A model generated the notes under the pieces. The model searched no databases. It saw only the letters and a list, made by a program, of their open reading frames with translations, and was not told where the DNA came from. This document shows, in pieces, positions 48,611 through 57,418 of a stretch of 64,000 bases of DNA; within the stretch, counting starts at the first letter, position 1, and each line of letters starts with the position of its first letter. The position numbers and the translations under genes were made by a program. The stretch comes from Labilibaculum sp. DW002 (GTDB taxonomy: Bacteria; Bacteroidota; Bacteroidia; Bacteroidales; Marinifilaceae). The stretch covers positions 1,550,001-1,614,000 of the forward strand of contig NZ_JAKJSC010000001.1 in NCBI RefSeq assembly GCF_029029525.1, given 5' to 3'.

Positions 48611-49699
48611 TTAGATTTTATTATTTACGATTGAAGTATAAAATTCTTTCATATTCTTAGCCACAGCTTTAATGTCGTACTTCTCTGCCACCAATTGCTT
48701 ACCACATAAGCCCATTTTATTTAGTTCTTCAGGACTCTTAGTAATAGCCTCCTGTAAAGCTTGTGCCAAATTCTTTACTGACAAATCGATCCACCAGCCA
48801 CATTTATTGCTTTCCAATTCTTGCCATGGCGTACCATGCGTGGTAATTACAGGAACACCCATTACCAAAGCTTCAGCTACAACAATCCCAAAATTCTCAC
48901 TGTAGGTAGGTAGAACAAAAACATCCGCACTTTTTAAAAAGGACCATTTTGAATCTCCATACTGAGCACCAACCAATTGAACATTAGGAATATTTTCAGA
49001 TTTAATTTTTTCCTTTAATTCTGAAATGTAGTCAGCATCCCCTTCGCCTGCAATCTCCAAAACCCACTCCATTACATTTAAAATTTTCCATGCTTCTAAC
49101 AAAAGTTCAATCCCTTTTTTCTCATGAATTCGAGACAAAAAAACCATTTTTTTTGTTCCGTAATCAATTTTAGGTTCTGGAACTGTTGACAAGTCAATAC
49201 CATTGGGAATTATGGTGATGGGATTGGTGAAACCAAGCTGACAAACACTTTCTGTTTCCGCTTCGCATGTGGCATGAATGGCAAGAGCCTTTTTTAAATC
49301 TCGCCTTTGATACAAAAACATTCCTAACTTTTTTTTCCAAGGATTGTGCTGCATAATCCAAGGCTCTAACATTCCTCGCGGTGTTATGACGTAAGGAATG
49401 CCTTTGAACCTAGAAATCCTTGCCATGACATGTATGTACGGATCCCAAACATGTTGCAAATGAATTAAATCAACCTCTTTATTAGAAAGTTTCAATCCAA
49501 ACAAAAGCAATTGCTTCATCGATCGAAAAGTAAGCTTAAAAAAAGAATTGGTATTTACCTCTACAGGATTTTCACTCCCTCTGGCAACTAATTCTATTTG
49601 AATTTCCGAATTCGAAAGCTGCTGACAAGTTTGTGGAACACTACGAGATGGCCCTCCTGCACCTTTATCTAGAGAACCAACAATATGAATTACTTTCAT
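48611..49699 (-). CDS. GT4 family glycosyltransferase
   Basis: This 362-residue GT-B enzyme has the N-terminal GAGGPSRSVPQTC donor/acceptor loop, YVITPRGMLEPW, and IPNGIDLS at the domain junction. The C-terminal domain contains LSRIHEKKGIELLLEAW and the E-x7-E motif region (PTYSENFGIVVAEALVMG). It retains anomeric configuration and probably adds a mannose- or galactose-like sugar. Its start codon shares one base with the upstream gene's stop (TAATG), implying translational coupling. Confidence 0.92.
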   Translation of the reverse strand: MKVIHIVGSLDKGAGGPSRSVPQTCQQLSNSEIQIELVARGSENPVEVNTNSFFKLTFRSMKQLLLFGLKLSNKEVDLIHLQHVWDPYIHVMARISRFKGIPYVITPRGMLEPWIMQHNPWKKKLGMFLYQRRDLKKALAIHATCEAETESVCQLGFTNPITIIPNGIDLSTVPEPKIDYGTKKMVFLSRIHEKKGIELLLEAWKILNVMEWVLEIAGEGDADYISELKEKIKSENIPNVQLVGAQYGDSKWSFLKSADVFVLPTYSENFGIVVAEALVMGVPVITTHGTPWQELESNKCGWWIDLSVKNLAQALQEAITKSPEELNKMGLCGKQLVAEKYDIKAVAKNMKEFYTSIVNNKI

Positions 49700-50679
49700 T
49701 AAATTATAGATTTGTAGACATTCTTATATTCCTCTGCAATTTTGCTGACTGCATATCGTTCCACATTTTTTTGCCCTAAGGCAATTTTGCTATTTCGGGA
49801 ATCATTATTCTTGATAACGCTTAAAAACCCTTCTCGAATAGAATTAACATCAAGAGGTTTTACATATTCCACTGCATCACCTGAAACTTCGATTAAAGGT
49901 TCTATTTGGGAAGTAACAACTACTCGCCCTGTTTTTTGACCTTCTATAATTGGCATCCCAAATCCCTCATATTCGGAAGGAAAGGAGACAATATCACAAT
50001 TCACATATTCTTCTTTTATTTCTAGATCCGAAATATTGAAAATAGTAGAGTACTCTATACCACTTTTCTTCAACGCAAAATTCTGCTCGACTGACAATTT
50101 TCCAACAATCCGAAGATGGCAAGGAATATCTATTAAGGCTTCAACAACTCGTAATAAATTTTTATTCCACCCAGTTCCAATATGAAGAATCACAGGTTTT
50201 TCTTTATTGAATTCTTTGGGTAAATATTTAAACATCGGATCAATAGGGTTTTCTATTACAAAAAGTTTATCCGTTTTAATGTGAGCTAAAATGTTGTTTT
50301 TGGTTTGATTTGAAATGCAAACCACTTTATTGGCTAATTTGATAGGCAAATAGAGCCAGAACAACCATTTGTAAAATCTCTTAATCGGATTTTTCACATT
50401 GTCTAAAAAAACCAAATCGTGAATCGTGAGCACAATCTTACAACCAAACAAACCCAATACCACATCGTGTATGTGACCAGTAATGTGATTGATCCCTGCT
50501 TTATTCCGATGCTTGAAGGTAAACCATGAATTTTTCACAAGATCCCAAGGCATCGAGCCTTCCGAAGGCATAAATACCTCATGCATCTTTTCGTTCTGGC
50601 GCATTTCATCGGTTATGGTTTTAAATACTTTACCAATGGAAAAACCCACCTTGGGATTGCGATAAAAAAAGGTGATCAT
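49699..50679 (-). CDS. GT4-like glycosyltransferase
   Basis: This 326-residue GT-B protein has FYRNPKVGFSIGKVF at the start, ITGHIHDVVLGL and LTIHDLVFLD in the N-terminal domain, and IENPIDPMF at the junction. The C-terminal domain has LHIGTGWNKNLLRVVEAL and SFPSEYEGFGMPIIEGQ with both Glu of the E-x7-E motif. It is somewhat short for GT4. It is coupled to the next gene by a one-base overlap and lies 33 bp after the Wzy-like gene. Confidence 0.88.
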   Translation of the reverse strand: MITFFYRNPKVGFSIGKVFKTITDEMRQNEKMHEVFMPSEGSMPWDLVKNSWFTFKHRNKAGINHITGHIHDVVLGLFGCKIVLTIHDLVFLDNVKNPIKRFYKWLFWLYLPIKLANKVVCISNQTKNNILAHIKTDKLFVIENPIDPMFKYLPKEFNKEKPVILHIGTGWNKNLLRVVEALIDIPCHLRIVGKLSVEQNFALKKSGIEYSTIFNISDLEIKEEYVNCDIVSFPSEYEGFGMPIIEGQKTGRVVVTSQIEPLIEVSGDAVEYVKPLDVNSIREGFLSVIKNNDSRNSKIALGQKNVERYAVSKIAEEYKNVYKSII

Positions 50680-50712
50680 TAGTTCTAATATATAAGGGAT
50701 AAGATGTAAAAA

Positions 50713-52092
50713 CTATATTTTGCCTACTCTTTTAGAAATGCGATTTCTTATCAATTTTGGTTTGTGCTTCAGGCTTGCCAAAATAAGACCTCCAATTAGG
50801 GTACTAAAGCCCAAAGCTGTGGGTTGCGCCCATTGCCCCTGCAGTATGATTATAAAACCAAAACTTAACAACAACCAAGGAAGACCATTGCCACGGTTTA
50901 ATTCTGCAAAAGAGGCAATTGTCAATTTTAAAACGAAAAACAAACGAGTCAGAATCACAAACATTCCTAGAATAATTCCCATTTCTCCAATCAACCTCCC
51001 CCATTCTCCTTCCGAAATCAAAAATGTTCTATCTCCAGTTAATAACATACTGCCAACATTGGTACCCATACCAATACCATAACCCGAAACGGGCAGTTCG
51101 CCTGAATTAGCAATTGCCCCAAGCATTCCTCCCAGAAACCGATCAAGCAAAACTCCTTTCACTCCCCCTTCATTTTCATTAGCTGAAGTGAAACGATCCG
51201 TGAACACCTCCACTCCTTTCTGAAATACTGGAATGTATTGCAAGACAAGAATCAAAAGAAACAAACCAAATATAACTAATAAAGCCTGCTTGAAATACTC
51301 TGGTTTCCTAACGATAATAAAAAATGCAAATCCTATACTGAGCAAAACCCCGAAAAGCAAACTCCTGCTGATTGATAAAGGAATAGATACCAAAAGTGCA
51401 GTTGCAGCCATCAATAAAACAAATCGATTAATTCTTTTCGAATTCAGCCAAAAAAAAATAACAAAGGGTGCAAGAAGTCCCCAGAACATTGAATTTCCAT
51501 TAGTAAAAGAAAATGTTCCTGGTGGTCGAAAGTAACCCATTGCGCCGGAAAAACCAGCTCCCGAAAGATCGCCCCCCACACCTCGGTTTACCCAAGCCGC
51601 TTGAGGGCTCAAGAACTGGAGACCTATTAATATCAACATAGGAATTGCGATGTAGAGACATATTTTTCCCATTTTAATCACATCATCTCGGGAAAACACT
51701 TTACCAATCACAAACATCAAGGGAAAATGAAAGAGCAAAATACGCACACCAAAAATGGCTACAAACAAATTTCGATGCCCAAAAAGCATGGCTATTACAA
51801 ATGCCACACCAGCGCAAATCCACATTATTAAAATATAGAAATTCAACTTAAACAACCCTTTTTCCCAGGCTTTCAGCAACATCCAAACAGCCAAAGGATC
51901 ACGCACAATTAACAAAGGAGTTGCTAAACCTGGTAAAAACCACTTACGTAAAGCTCCTTCAAAAATCAATAAAAAAAAATACAACCAGATCCCTTTTTTT
52001 AAAGAGCTTAGCTGAGCACTCTTCTTTTGCTCAATTAGTGAATAAAAAAACGTGATCGTATTTTTAAAATCTAAATTTGAATCTATATTCAT
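50713..52092 (-). CDS. O-antigen polymerase/ligase-like membrane protein (Wzy candidate)
   Basis: This 459-residue protein has about ten to twelve hydrophobic helices and a large periplasmic loop between helices (about 165-210 and 280-365, with FRPPGTFSFTNGNSMF and VSGYGIGMGTNVGS), the layout of Wzy/WaaL polymerases. It starts with a cytoplasmic N-terminus (about 1-30) then IWLYFFLLIFEGALRKWFLP, common in Bacteroidota members. As the only polymerase-type protein of the locus it probably joins repeat units at the periplasmic face. It overlaps the upstream GT4 by 4 bp. Confidence 0.85.
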   Translation of the reverse strand: MNIDSNLDFKNTITFFYSLIEQKKSAQLSSLKKGIWLYFFLLIFEGALRKWFLPGLATPLLIVRDPLAVWMLLKAWEKGLFKLNFYILIMWICAGVAFVIAMLFGHRNLFVAIFGVRILLFHFPLMFVIGKVFSRDDVIKMGKICLYIAIPMLILIGLQFLSPQAAWVNRGVGGDLSGAGFSGAMGYFRPPGTFSFTNGNSMFWGLLAPFVIFFWLNSKRINRFVLLMAATALLVSIPLSISRSLLFGVLLSIGFAFFIIVRKPEYFKQALLVIFGLFLLILVLQYIPVFQKGVEVFTDRFTSANENEGGVKGVLLDRFLGGMLGAIANSGELPVSGYGIGMGTNVGSMLLTGDRTFLISEGEWGRLIGEMGIILGMFVILTRLFFVLKLTIASFAELNRGNGLPWLLLSFGFIIILQGQWAQPTALGFSTLIGGLILASLKHKPKLIRNRISKRVGKI

Positions 52093-53339
52093 TCTGATAT
52101 TTTATGCTCTAAACTAAGGATTGTTTCAGTTAGCTCCTGTCCATATACTTTCCATGGCCTACTCTTAGCAGTCATTAAAGCAGCTTCACCAACCTGTTTT
52201 ATATATGGTCTATTTTGTAAAATTTCTTCTATTTGATTTTGGAGGGCTTCCGATGAACCAGCCTCTACGATCCATCCATTTTTCCCATGGCTTATAAGGT
52301 CTGGACCGCATGTACGATCTGTTGTAATTACAGGTGTTCCTTGCGACATAGCTTCGGTAACCACCAAACCAAATCCTTCAAAAAGAGAAGGGAAAACCAA
52401 AATATCCTTTGTTCTCATTAATGCCAGAACTTCTTGATGAGTAAGGCTAGGAATCCATCTATGTTTTAATAAATTATCATTCAAAGCTGTGCAATTGTCA
52501 ACAGGTTTTTTACCAACTAGGGTCAAATCAATTTGCGTTCCAAGATTTTCAGCAACTTCAAACAAATTTGCGATTCCTTTGCGTTGTGATAATCCTCCAA
52601 CAAACAGGACCTTTAAAGGTCCTGTTAAATTTGAATATTCTCTTTTTTTAATGGGCTTTGGAAACCCATAAGGAATAACAGAAACAGGAGGTAATTCTCC
52701 AGGATAATCGTTTAGTGTTTGAGCTGTAAAACTACTAGCCACAAAAATGTGTGTTGCCAACTCTAACTCTTTATCCTTTCGCGCAAGTTTTTCATCAGAA
52801 TCTAAAAAACCAGTTAATGTAGCTGCCCATTCCGGTCTTTGTTCTTTTTCCTCTAACAATAATTTACGGGCACTTCTCCAATAACCAATTGGTAAATCGT
52901 ACAAACAATCCAAACCTAATTTTGTAGCTTCCTGAAAAGTGGCTGCAGCGCCATCTTCATAAGCATAGACTCCCGTACTGCCCTGTTTCATGGCTTGCTC
53001 CAAACTAGAAGCAATTTTTTCGTCTAAGCTTTTATACACCTGATCGACACAAAACATACCTTTTTCGTGCTTTATCAGTTTTTTAAAACCAAACTTCGAA
53101 ACCAACAATCGTCCAATTTCTCTCCAAGGATGTGTATAAGTTACCCCCTTAAGAAGTGAGTTAAATTCTCTTTTATGAAGTTCCGCCATTGGTTTTACAA
53201 ACCCTATTTTATAAAGAACAGTTCCAGAAAAAACTGCTATAGCAGTATAAAATCGATACAAAAGACCAGCTTTTGCACAAGCTTGAACAGCTGCTCTCGA
53301 ATTAGCATTTCCTGTTGGATGAGATAATATTATTTTCAT
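52089..53339 (-). CDS. GT4 family glycosyltransferase
   Basis: This 416-residue GT-B protein begins MKIILSHPTGNANSRAAVQ and has VIPYGFPKPIKKREY at the junction. A C-terminal domain follows with VLFVGGLSQRKGIANLFEVA and FPSLFEGFGLVVTEAMSQG (E-x7-E) and VITTDRTCGPDLI. The N-terminal domain has an unusual AYEDGAAATFQEA region seen in some EPS glycosyltransferases. It overlaps the Wzy gene by 4 bp and is 12 bp after the acyltransferase gene. Confidence 0.9.
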   Translation of the reverse strand: MKIILSHPTGNANSRAAVQACAKAGLLYRFYTAIAVFSGTVLYKIGFVKPMAELHKREFNSLLKGVTYTHPWREIGRLLVSKFGFKKLIKHEKGMFCVDQVYKSLDEKIASSLEQAMKQGSTGVYAYEDGAAATFQEATKLGLDCLYDLPIGYWRSARKLLLEEKEQRPEWAATLTGFLDSDEKLARKDKELELATHIFVASSFTAQTLNDYPGELPPVSVIPYGFPKPIKKREYSNLTGPLKVLFVGGLSQRKGIANLFEVAENLGTQIDLTLVGKKPVDNCTALNDNLLKHRWIPSLTHQEVLALMRTKDILVFPSLFEGFGLVVTEAMSQGTPVITTDRTCGPDLISHGKNGWIVEAGSSEALQNQIEEILQNRPYIKQVGEAALMTAKSRPWKVYGQELTETILSLEHKISE

Positions 53340-53351
53340 TTGGTAATTTTA

Positions 53352-53945
53352 TTAGCCCTTCAACCAGGCATTATTCGCTGCTAAAAATTCGCAGGGATTG
53401 TAATCTAATTCTTCACATCTCGATTTTGATATAGGAAGTGCAGGATTCCCTACTACGATTTGGCCAGATAGTATATCTTTACTAACAACTGCGCCAGCAC
53501 CTACAACAGCACCTTTACCTATATGCACCCCAGGAAGAATGATGGCATTTGTGGCGATCCAAACATAATCATCAATTATTACCTCTTTCTTTATATGCTT
53601 CCAAAGAGGATCTTTGATATCGTGCGATGCAGTTAATATCTGCACTCCATCATTAATACAAACATTCGCACCTATACTTAAATGATCATGTAAAGCTATA
53701 GTAGCTTTGCCAACAAAGGTAAATGCGTCAATTTTTAAATACCTATTTTTCCCTTCAATAGTTACCTCTCCTATTTCTGCAGTCTCATGAATAAAAGCTC
53801 CTTTTCCTGTAAGTTTCTGTCGACGATAATTACGCTTAACAAGTCCTGGCAATAATATTAATCGCTTAGCCCAAGCTTTATAGAATAAAATAGAATAAAT
53901 TGAATTTTTAGCACGTGATTGCCAGAGGTATGTAAAACTTGCCAT
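53352..53945 (-). CDS. Hexapeptide acyltransferase (second of the locus)
   Basis: This 197-residue protein has hexapeptide repeats (GEVTIEGKNRYLKI, VWIATNAIILPGVHIGKGAV) and a catalytic His in LTASHDIKD, followed by VVGNPALPI in the terminal helix region. It is likely an O-acetyltransferase acting on another position or residue than the WcaF-like protein. It sits 5 bp after a GT gene and 12 bp before the next. Confidence 0.87.
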   Translation of the reverse strand: MASFTYLWQSRAKNSIYSILFYKAWAKRLILLPGLVKRNYRRQKLTGKGAFIHETAEIGEVTIEGKNRYLKIDAFTFVGKATIALHDHLSIGANVCINDGVQILTASHDIKDPLWKHIKKEVIIDDYVWIATNAIILPGVHIGKGAVVGAGAVVSKDILSGQIVVGNPALPISKSRCEELDYNPCEFLAANNAWLKG

Positions 53946-53950
53946 ATTAA

Positions 53951-55054
53951 CTATATCTTAATTAAAGAATTAGATAATTGCTGAGATATTTCAGCCAATG
54001 AATTCAATACACTTTCCTGTTCCTCTCTAGCAAGTGTTTTTTCTAATTTGCCTTTTTTATAATAAGGAATATAATTAAGTGTTTTTTCTGCATTCTTCAC
54101 TTCCCAATTACGTGAAACGCATATTATAGGTAGTTTGTGTTCCTGCATAGCAGCAGCGGTTCCACTCTTCTCTATCAATAATAGGGGGGTTGAACTGATC
54201 CCCCAATCTGCCATACTTAGTACATCAGATATCTTCTCAATACTTTGTTCTCCTAAAACCTCCGTCTTAAGACCTGCATTTTCACAGGCAGTACACCAAT
54301 TTTCAAGTTCGGTTCCACAACGGCCAATAAATTGAAAATGGATCGTTTTATTGTTATTTTGGCCATAAACAGCCAATTCTTTTACAAAAGGTACAATGGG
54401 TGCTCCTGGGTGAATAGATCCAAAAAGAAGAAATGTCAGTTGCTCATTTATACTTGATTTTTTCTCTTTTTGAATAATTACTGGAATATTTCCAAATAAG
54501 GGTAAGTAATTCGCCTTATATCCAAGCCTCGACAATTGAGCTTGATAAAGCCTTGTTTGGGTATGTATTTTCACAGGTTTAACAATAGCAATTATATTAT
54601 GAATGATGATTTTTTGTACCTCTCCCCAAACCTTATATTTAAAGGGTGATTCTGAATCCATTCCTACCCATAACTCATGAAACATGATCTGCCATTTACG
54701 ACCAATTCCTATTTTTTTCAATTTGGAAGCTAACCCAAAGGGTAATCCTTTTTTCTGAAATGAAAATGGCACGTATTGCAAACTCAACCATTCTGGGTCA
54801 AACTGGTCAATCCAAGTTTTAGCCTTAGTAAATCTACTATTTGCAGCCAGCTGTGTCGAAATGCGTAAAACAGGAATGGAAATACCTTCAGACTCTTGCT
54901 CCTCTTCTAATATTTTAGGAACATTTTTATCGTATAAAGCAAGCAATGCGCTTTGATGACCTTGACGTATTAATTCTCCAGCTAATCGCCTTGAATAATC
55001 ACCCACACCATCACGCCCTGGCTCCAAAGAACCACAAAGAAATATTATCTTCAT
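53951..55054 (-). CDS. GT-B fold glycosyltransferase-like protein
   Basis: This 367-residue protein opens MKIIFLCGSLEPGRDGVGDY, a donor-domain loop of GT4-like enzymes, and has LSLQYVPFSFQKKGLPFG and IMFHELWVG. The C-terminal domain has LLFGSIHPGAPIVPFV and WGISSTPLLLIEKSGTAAAM in place of the standard E-x7-E motif, so it is a divergent member. Donor and acceptor are unknown. Its start shares one base with the stop of the pyruvyl transferase gene. Confidence 0.8.
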   Translation of the reverse strand: MKIIFLCGSLEPGRDGVGDYSRRLAGELIRQGHQSALLALYDKNVPKILEEEQESEGISIPVLRISTQLAANSRFTKAKTWIDQFDPEWLSLQYVPFSFQKKGLPFGLASKLKKIGIGRKWQIMFHELWVGMDSESPFKYKVWGEVQKIIIHNIIAIVKPVKIHTQTRLYQAQLSRLGYKANYLPLFGNIPVIIQKEKKSSINEQLTFLLFGSIHPGAPIVPFVKELAVYGQNNNKTIHFQFIGRCGTELENWCTACENAGLKTEVLGEQSIEKISDVLSMADWGISSTPLLLIEKSGTAAAMQEHKLPIICVSRNWEVKNAEKTLNYIPYYKKGKLEKTLAREEQESVLNSLAEISQQLSNSLIKI

Positions 55055-56130
55055 TAGGCTTTTATATTAGAATTAAATGTGTTAGCACTTTGAAATTGTT
55101 CTCTTTTTAAATCATTAATACGCTGATCAATTATTCTCCAATCAAAAGATGTATTACGTTTCAAAAAACATTTATGGAGTTTTTCCTTAGAAACCTCATG
55201 AATAGATAAACCTGCTTCACTTAACCCAAGGCTTTCTAGAAAATCAACATGCTTTAAGTCGTAGTTTATTGATATAAAAGGACACGCCGCTAACGCAGCC
55301 ATTATGTTAAAATGAAGCCTTTCCCCTAAAGCAAAAGTACAATCTTCAAAGTGACTCAATGCTTCTTCATAATTATTAGGAATATCTAGAACAATAACTT
55401 GGTTTCTATCTTTTACCAAATCAATACTTAATTCTAAATCTATATAATGAAATGGTAAAAATTTAATTAGATAACCTTCTTCAGTCTTTTCAGCAATAAA
55501 ATTTAAAATCTCGTTTCTACTTTCTAAAAGATTAGAATCCTTTGTATGCGTGCCAAAATTTATAATTATACTTTTTTTTAAGTGGTTCTCCCTTTTCTCT
55601 ACCCTTTTATTATGTAAACTAAATGCAGCATCACCAACAATAGGTAATTCAAGTCCAATTTTACGCATATTTTTTTGAGATAACGGGCCCCTTACCCCCC
55701 CTACTTCATTTGTTGCTAAAATAGATTTCCAAAAAAAATCATCAACAATATTTTTATCAGCTCCAGTCCCATGAATAAAAACTGATTTTCCTTCCTCAAT
55801 CAACCTCAAATAATATTTTTTATTACCCCCAAATTTTCTAAACAAAGTTCCTCCACCTACAATAATACCTGATATTCTATTACTAAAAAATAAACAATAG
55901 AATTTTAATAAGATTGGCATATGTTTTTGCAGAGGGATCAGTTTATTTGGATAACAAACAGATTTTGTAGCCTCATAGACTAGCTCATCACCAAAATTAC
56001 CATCCCCTAAAAAACCATAGTAAGCAAATAATTTATGTTTATTAAAAAGCACATTCAACAATGACGGGAAATGTCCCATTGTATAGGCTCTTCTATAATA
56101 ATTCTTAGCTTTCTTTATCAAATTGAACAT
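55054..56130 (-). CDS. Polysaccharide pyruvyl transferase family protein
   Basis: This 358-residue protein contains YYGFLGDGNFGDELVYEA, IIVGGGTLFRKFGGNKKYY, VFIHGTGADKN and VRGPLSQKNMRKIGLELPIVGDAA. The last third has LGERLHFNIMAAL and FISINYDLKHVDFL. This is the CsaB/WcaK-type family that transfers pyruvate from phosphoenolpyruvate onto a sugar, giving an acidic ketal. It overlaps the Wzx gene by 26 bp. Together with UDP-glucose dehydrogenase it points to a negatively charged polymer. Confidence 0.9.
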   Translation of the reverse strand: MFNLIKKAKNYYRRAYTMGHFPSLLNVLFNKHKLFAYYGFLGDGNFGDELVYEATKSVCYPNKLIPLQKHMPILLKFYCLFFSNRISGIIVGGGTLFRKFGGNKKYYLRLIEEGKSVFIHGTGADKNIVDDFFWKSILATNEVGGVRGPLSQKNMRKIGLELPIVGDAAFSLHNKRVEKRENHLKKSIIINFGTHTKDSNLLESRNEILNFIAEKTEEGYLIKFLPFHYIDLELSIDLVKDRNQVIVLDIPNNYEEALSHFEDCTFALGERLHFNIMAALAACPFISINYDLKHVDFLESLGLSEAGLSIHEVSKEKLHKCFLKRNTSFDWRIIDQRINDLKREQFQSANTFNSNIKA

Positions 56131-57388
56131 TCTTAATATAATTGAAAAAATAAATTATTCTAATCAAATAAATGACGAGTGTAGTGTATAAACTAAATAA
56201 AATTACCCCATACACCTCTCCCAATGGAACAAAAAAAGCTGTGATTAACTGAACTCCAATTGCTGATATAATAAATAGTAATGCTGGGATTACAATACCT
56301 CTCGAGGACAATATTTTATTTATGGCGCTACTTGTAAATGCCATACACCCACTTATCATCATTAAAACAAACTCTTTACTCAGGTTAGCGTAATCGGGTC
56401 CTAAGATCCAAAGTAATTGATCTTTTAAAACAATAAATATTAGTCCAAATACTATACATATAAAAAAAAGAAATAGGTTTATTTTAAGAAAGCTATTTAT
56501 AATCTTTTTTTTATTATTAGGCATGCGTGCAAACCGTGGAACAAAAAGAGTATCTATCAAAACGCCTAGTAGTACAAAAAGCATTAAAAATCGACCTAGA
56601 GCACCAAGTTGAGCAATGGCGGCAGTATCTCCAAATATGGAGATCAACCAAATAGTAATCTGACCAGACAAACAATAATAAATAGCACTTGGTAAAATTC
56701 GTTTTACGATGGCTAATATTTCCTTACGAATTACTGGGTCCGGTTTTGTTGCGCTAATTACAAAGGGTGCTGTAATTTTTTTTAGTTGTATATTTCCATA
56801 AATGCGCGGTAATCCACTTGCCAACAAGGCAACAAAAGTAAATGGAAAAATAAAAATGGTTAATCCTGTTAGCGCCAAGCGGCCCACTCCCACCTCAACT
56901 TGGTTTCTTTGCAGTGGTCCAATATTTTGATGCAATTTCGGCACAATTTGCAGTAAGGAATCAGACAGTGCTGCAAAAAATGCAGGAATTAAAGAAATAA
57001 CAATTAATGTAGCGGTTAACCAGGAAGCTCCGTGATCTAGTAATAAGTATAGCAAAATAGGAATAGAAACAAGTAAACTAACTATAGCGAATTTTTTTCG
57101 CAAGTCTAAACCCGTTGCCAAAACGGCTCCTAACTTTTCTTTATCCTGCCATACTTTTCCCCCTTGTGCCATTACACCAGAAGATATTCCTCCATCAGCC
57201 AACACAGTCATGGTTCCCAGCATGGTATTGGCTAAGGTGTAAAGGGCATACTCTTCTACAGGGAGTAGGCGAATAACTAAAATTCCACTTATAAAACCAA
57301 CCGCTTGCACCAATACTTGTGCTAGACCCGTAATACTAATCAGTTTTCCCCAATGTAAAACCTTGGCATATTGAGGATGAGCCTGCAT
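56105..57388 (-). CDS. Wzx-like lipid-linked oligosaccharide flippase
   Basis: This membrane protein of about 427 residues (MOP/Wzx superfamily) has around 12 hydrophobic helices, opening with ISITGLAQVLVQAVGFISGILVIRL and GMLGRFLMLF-like family helices in the middle. I chose the ATG at 57388. A TTG ten codons earlier (57418), immediately beside the ugd stop, is an alternative and would make the genes directly adjacent. It would flip the undecaprenyl-linked repeat unit to the periplasm for Wzy. Confidence 0.88.
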   Translation of the reverse strand: MQAHPQYAKVLHWGKLISITGLAQVLVQAVGFISGILVIRLLPVEEYALYTLANTMLGTMTVLADGGISSGVMAQGGKVWQDKEKLGAVLATGLDLRKKFAIVSLLVSIPILLYLLLDHGASWLTATLIVISLIPAFFAALSDSLLQIVPKLHQNIGPLQRNQVEVGVGRLALTGLTIFIFPFTFVALLASGLPRIYGNIQLKKITAPFVISATKPDPVIRKEILAIVKRILPSAIYYCLSGQITIWLISIFGDTAAIAQLGALGRFLMLFVLLGVLIDTLFVPRFARMPNNKKKIINSFLKINLFLFFICIVFGLIFIVLKDQLLWILGPDYANLSKEFVLMMISGCMAFTSSAINKILSSRGIVIPALLFIISAIGVQLITAFFVPLGEVYGVILFSLYTTLVIYLIRIIYFFNYIKNVQFDKES

Positions 57389-57418
57389 TTTCGCTTTATA
57401 GTTTTTCAAATGCACCAA

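Noticed and set aside
50720-51082. Plus-strand 120-codon frame opposite the Wzy-like gene
   Set aside because: Antisense to a membrane protein with clear features; no independent support.
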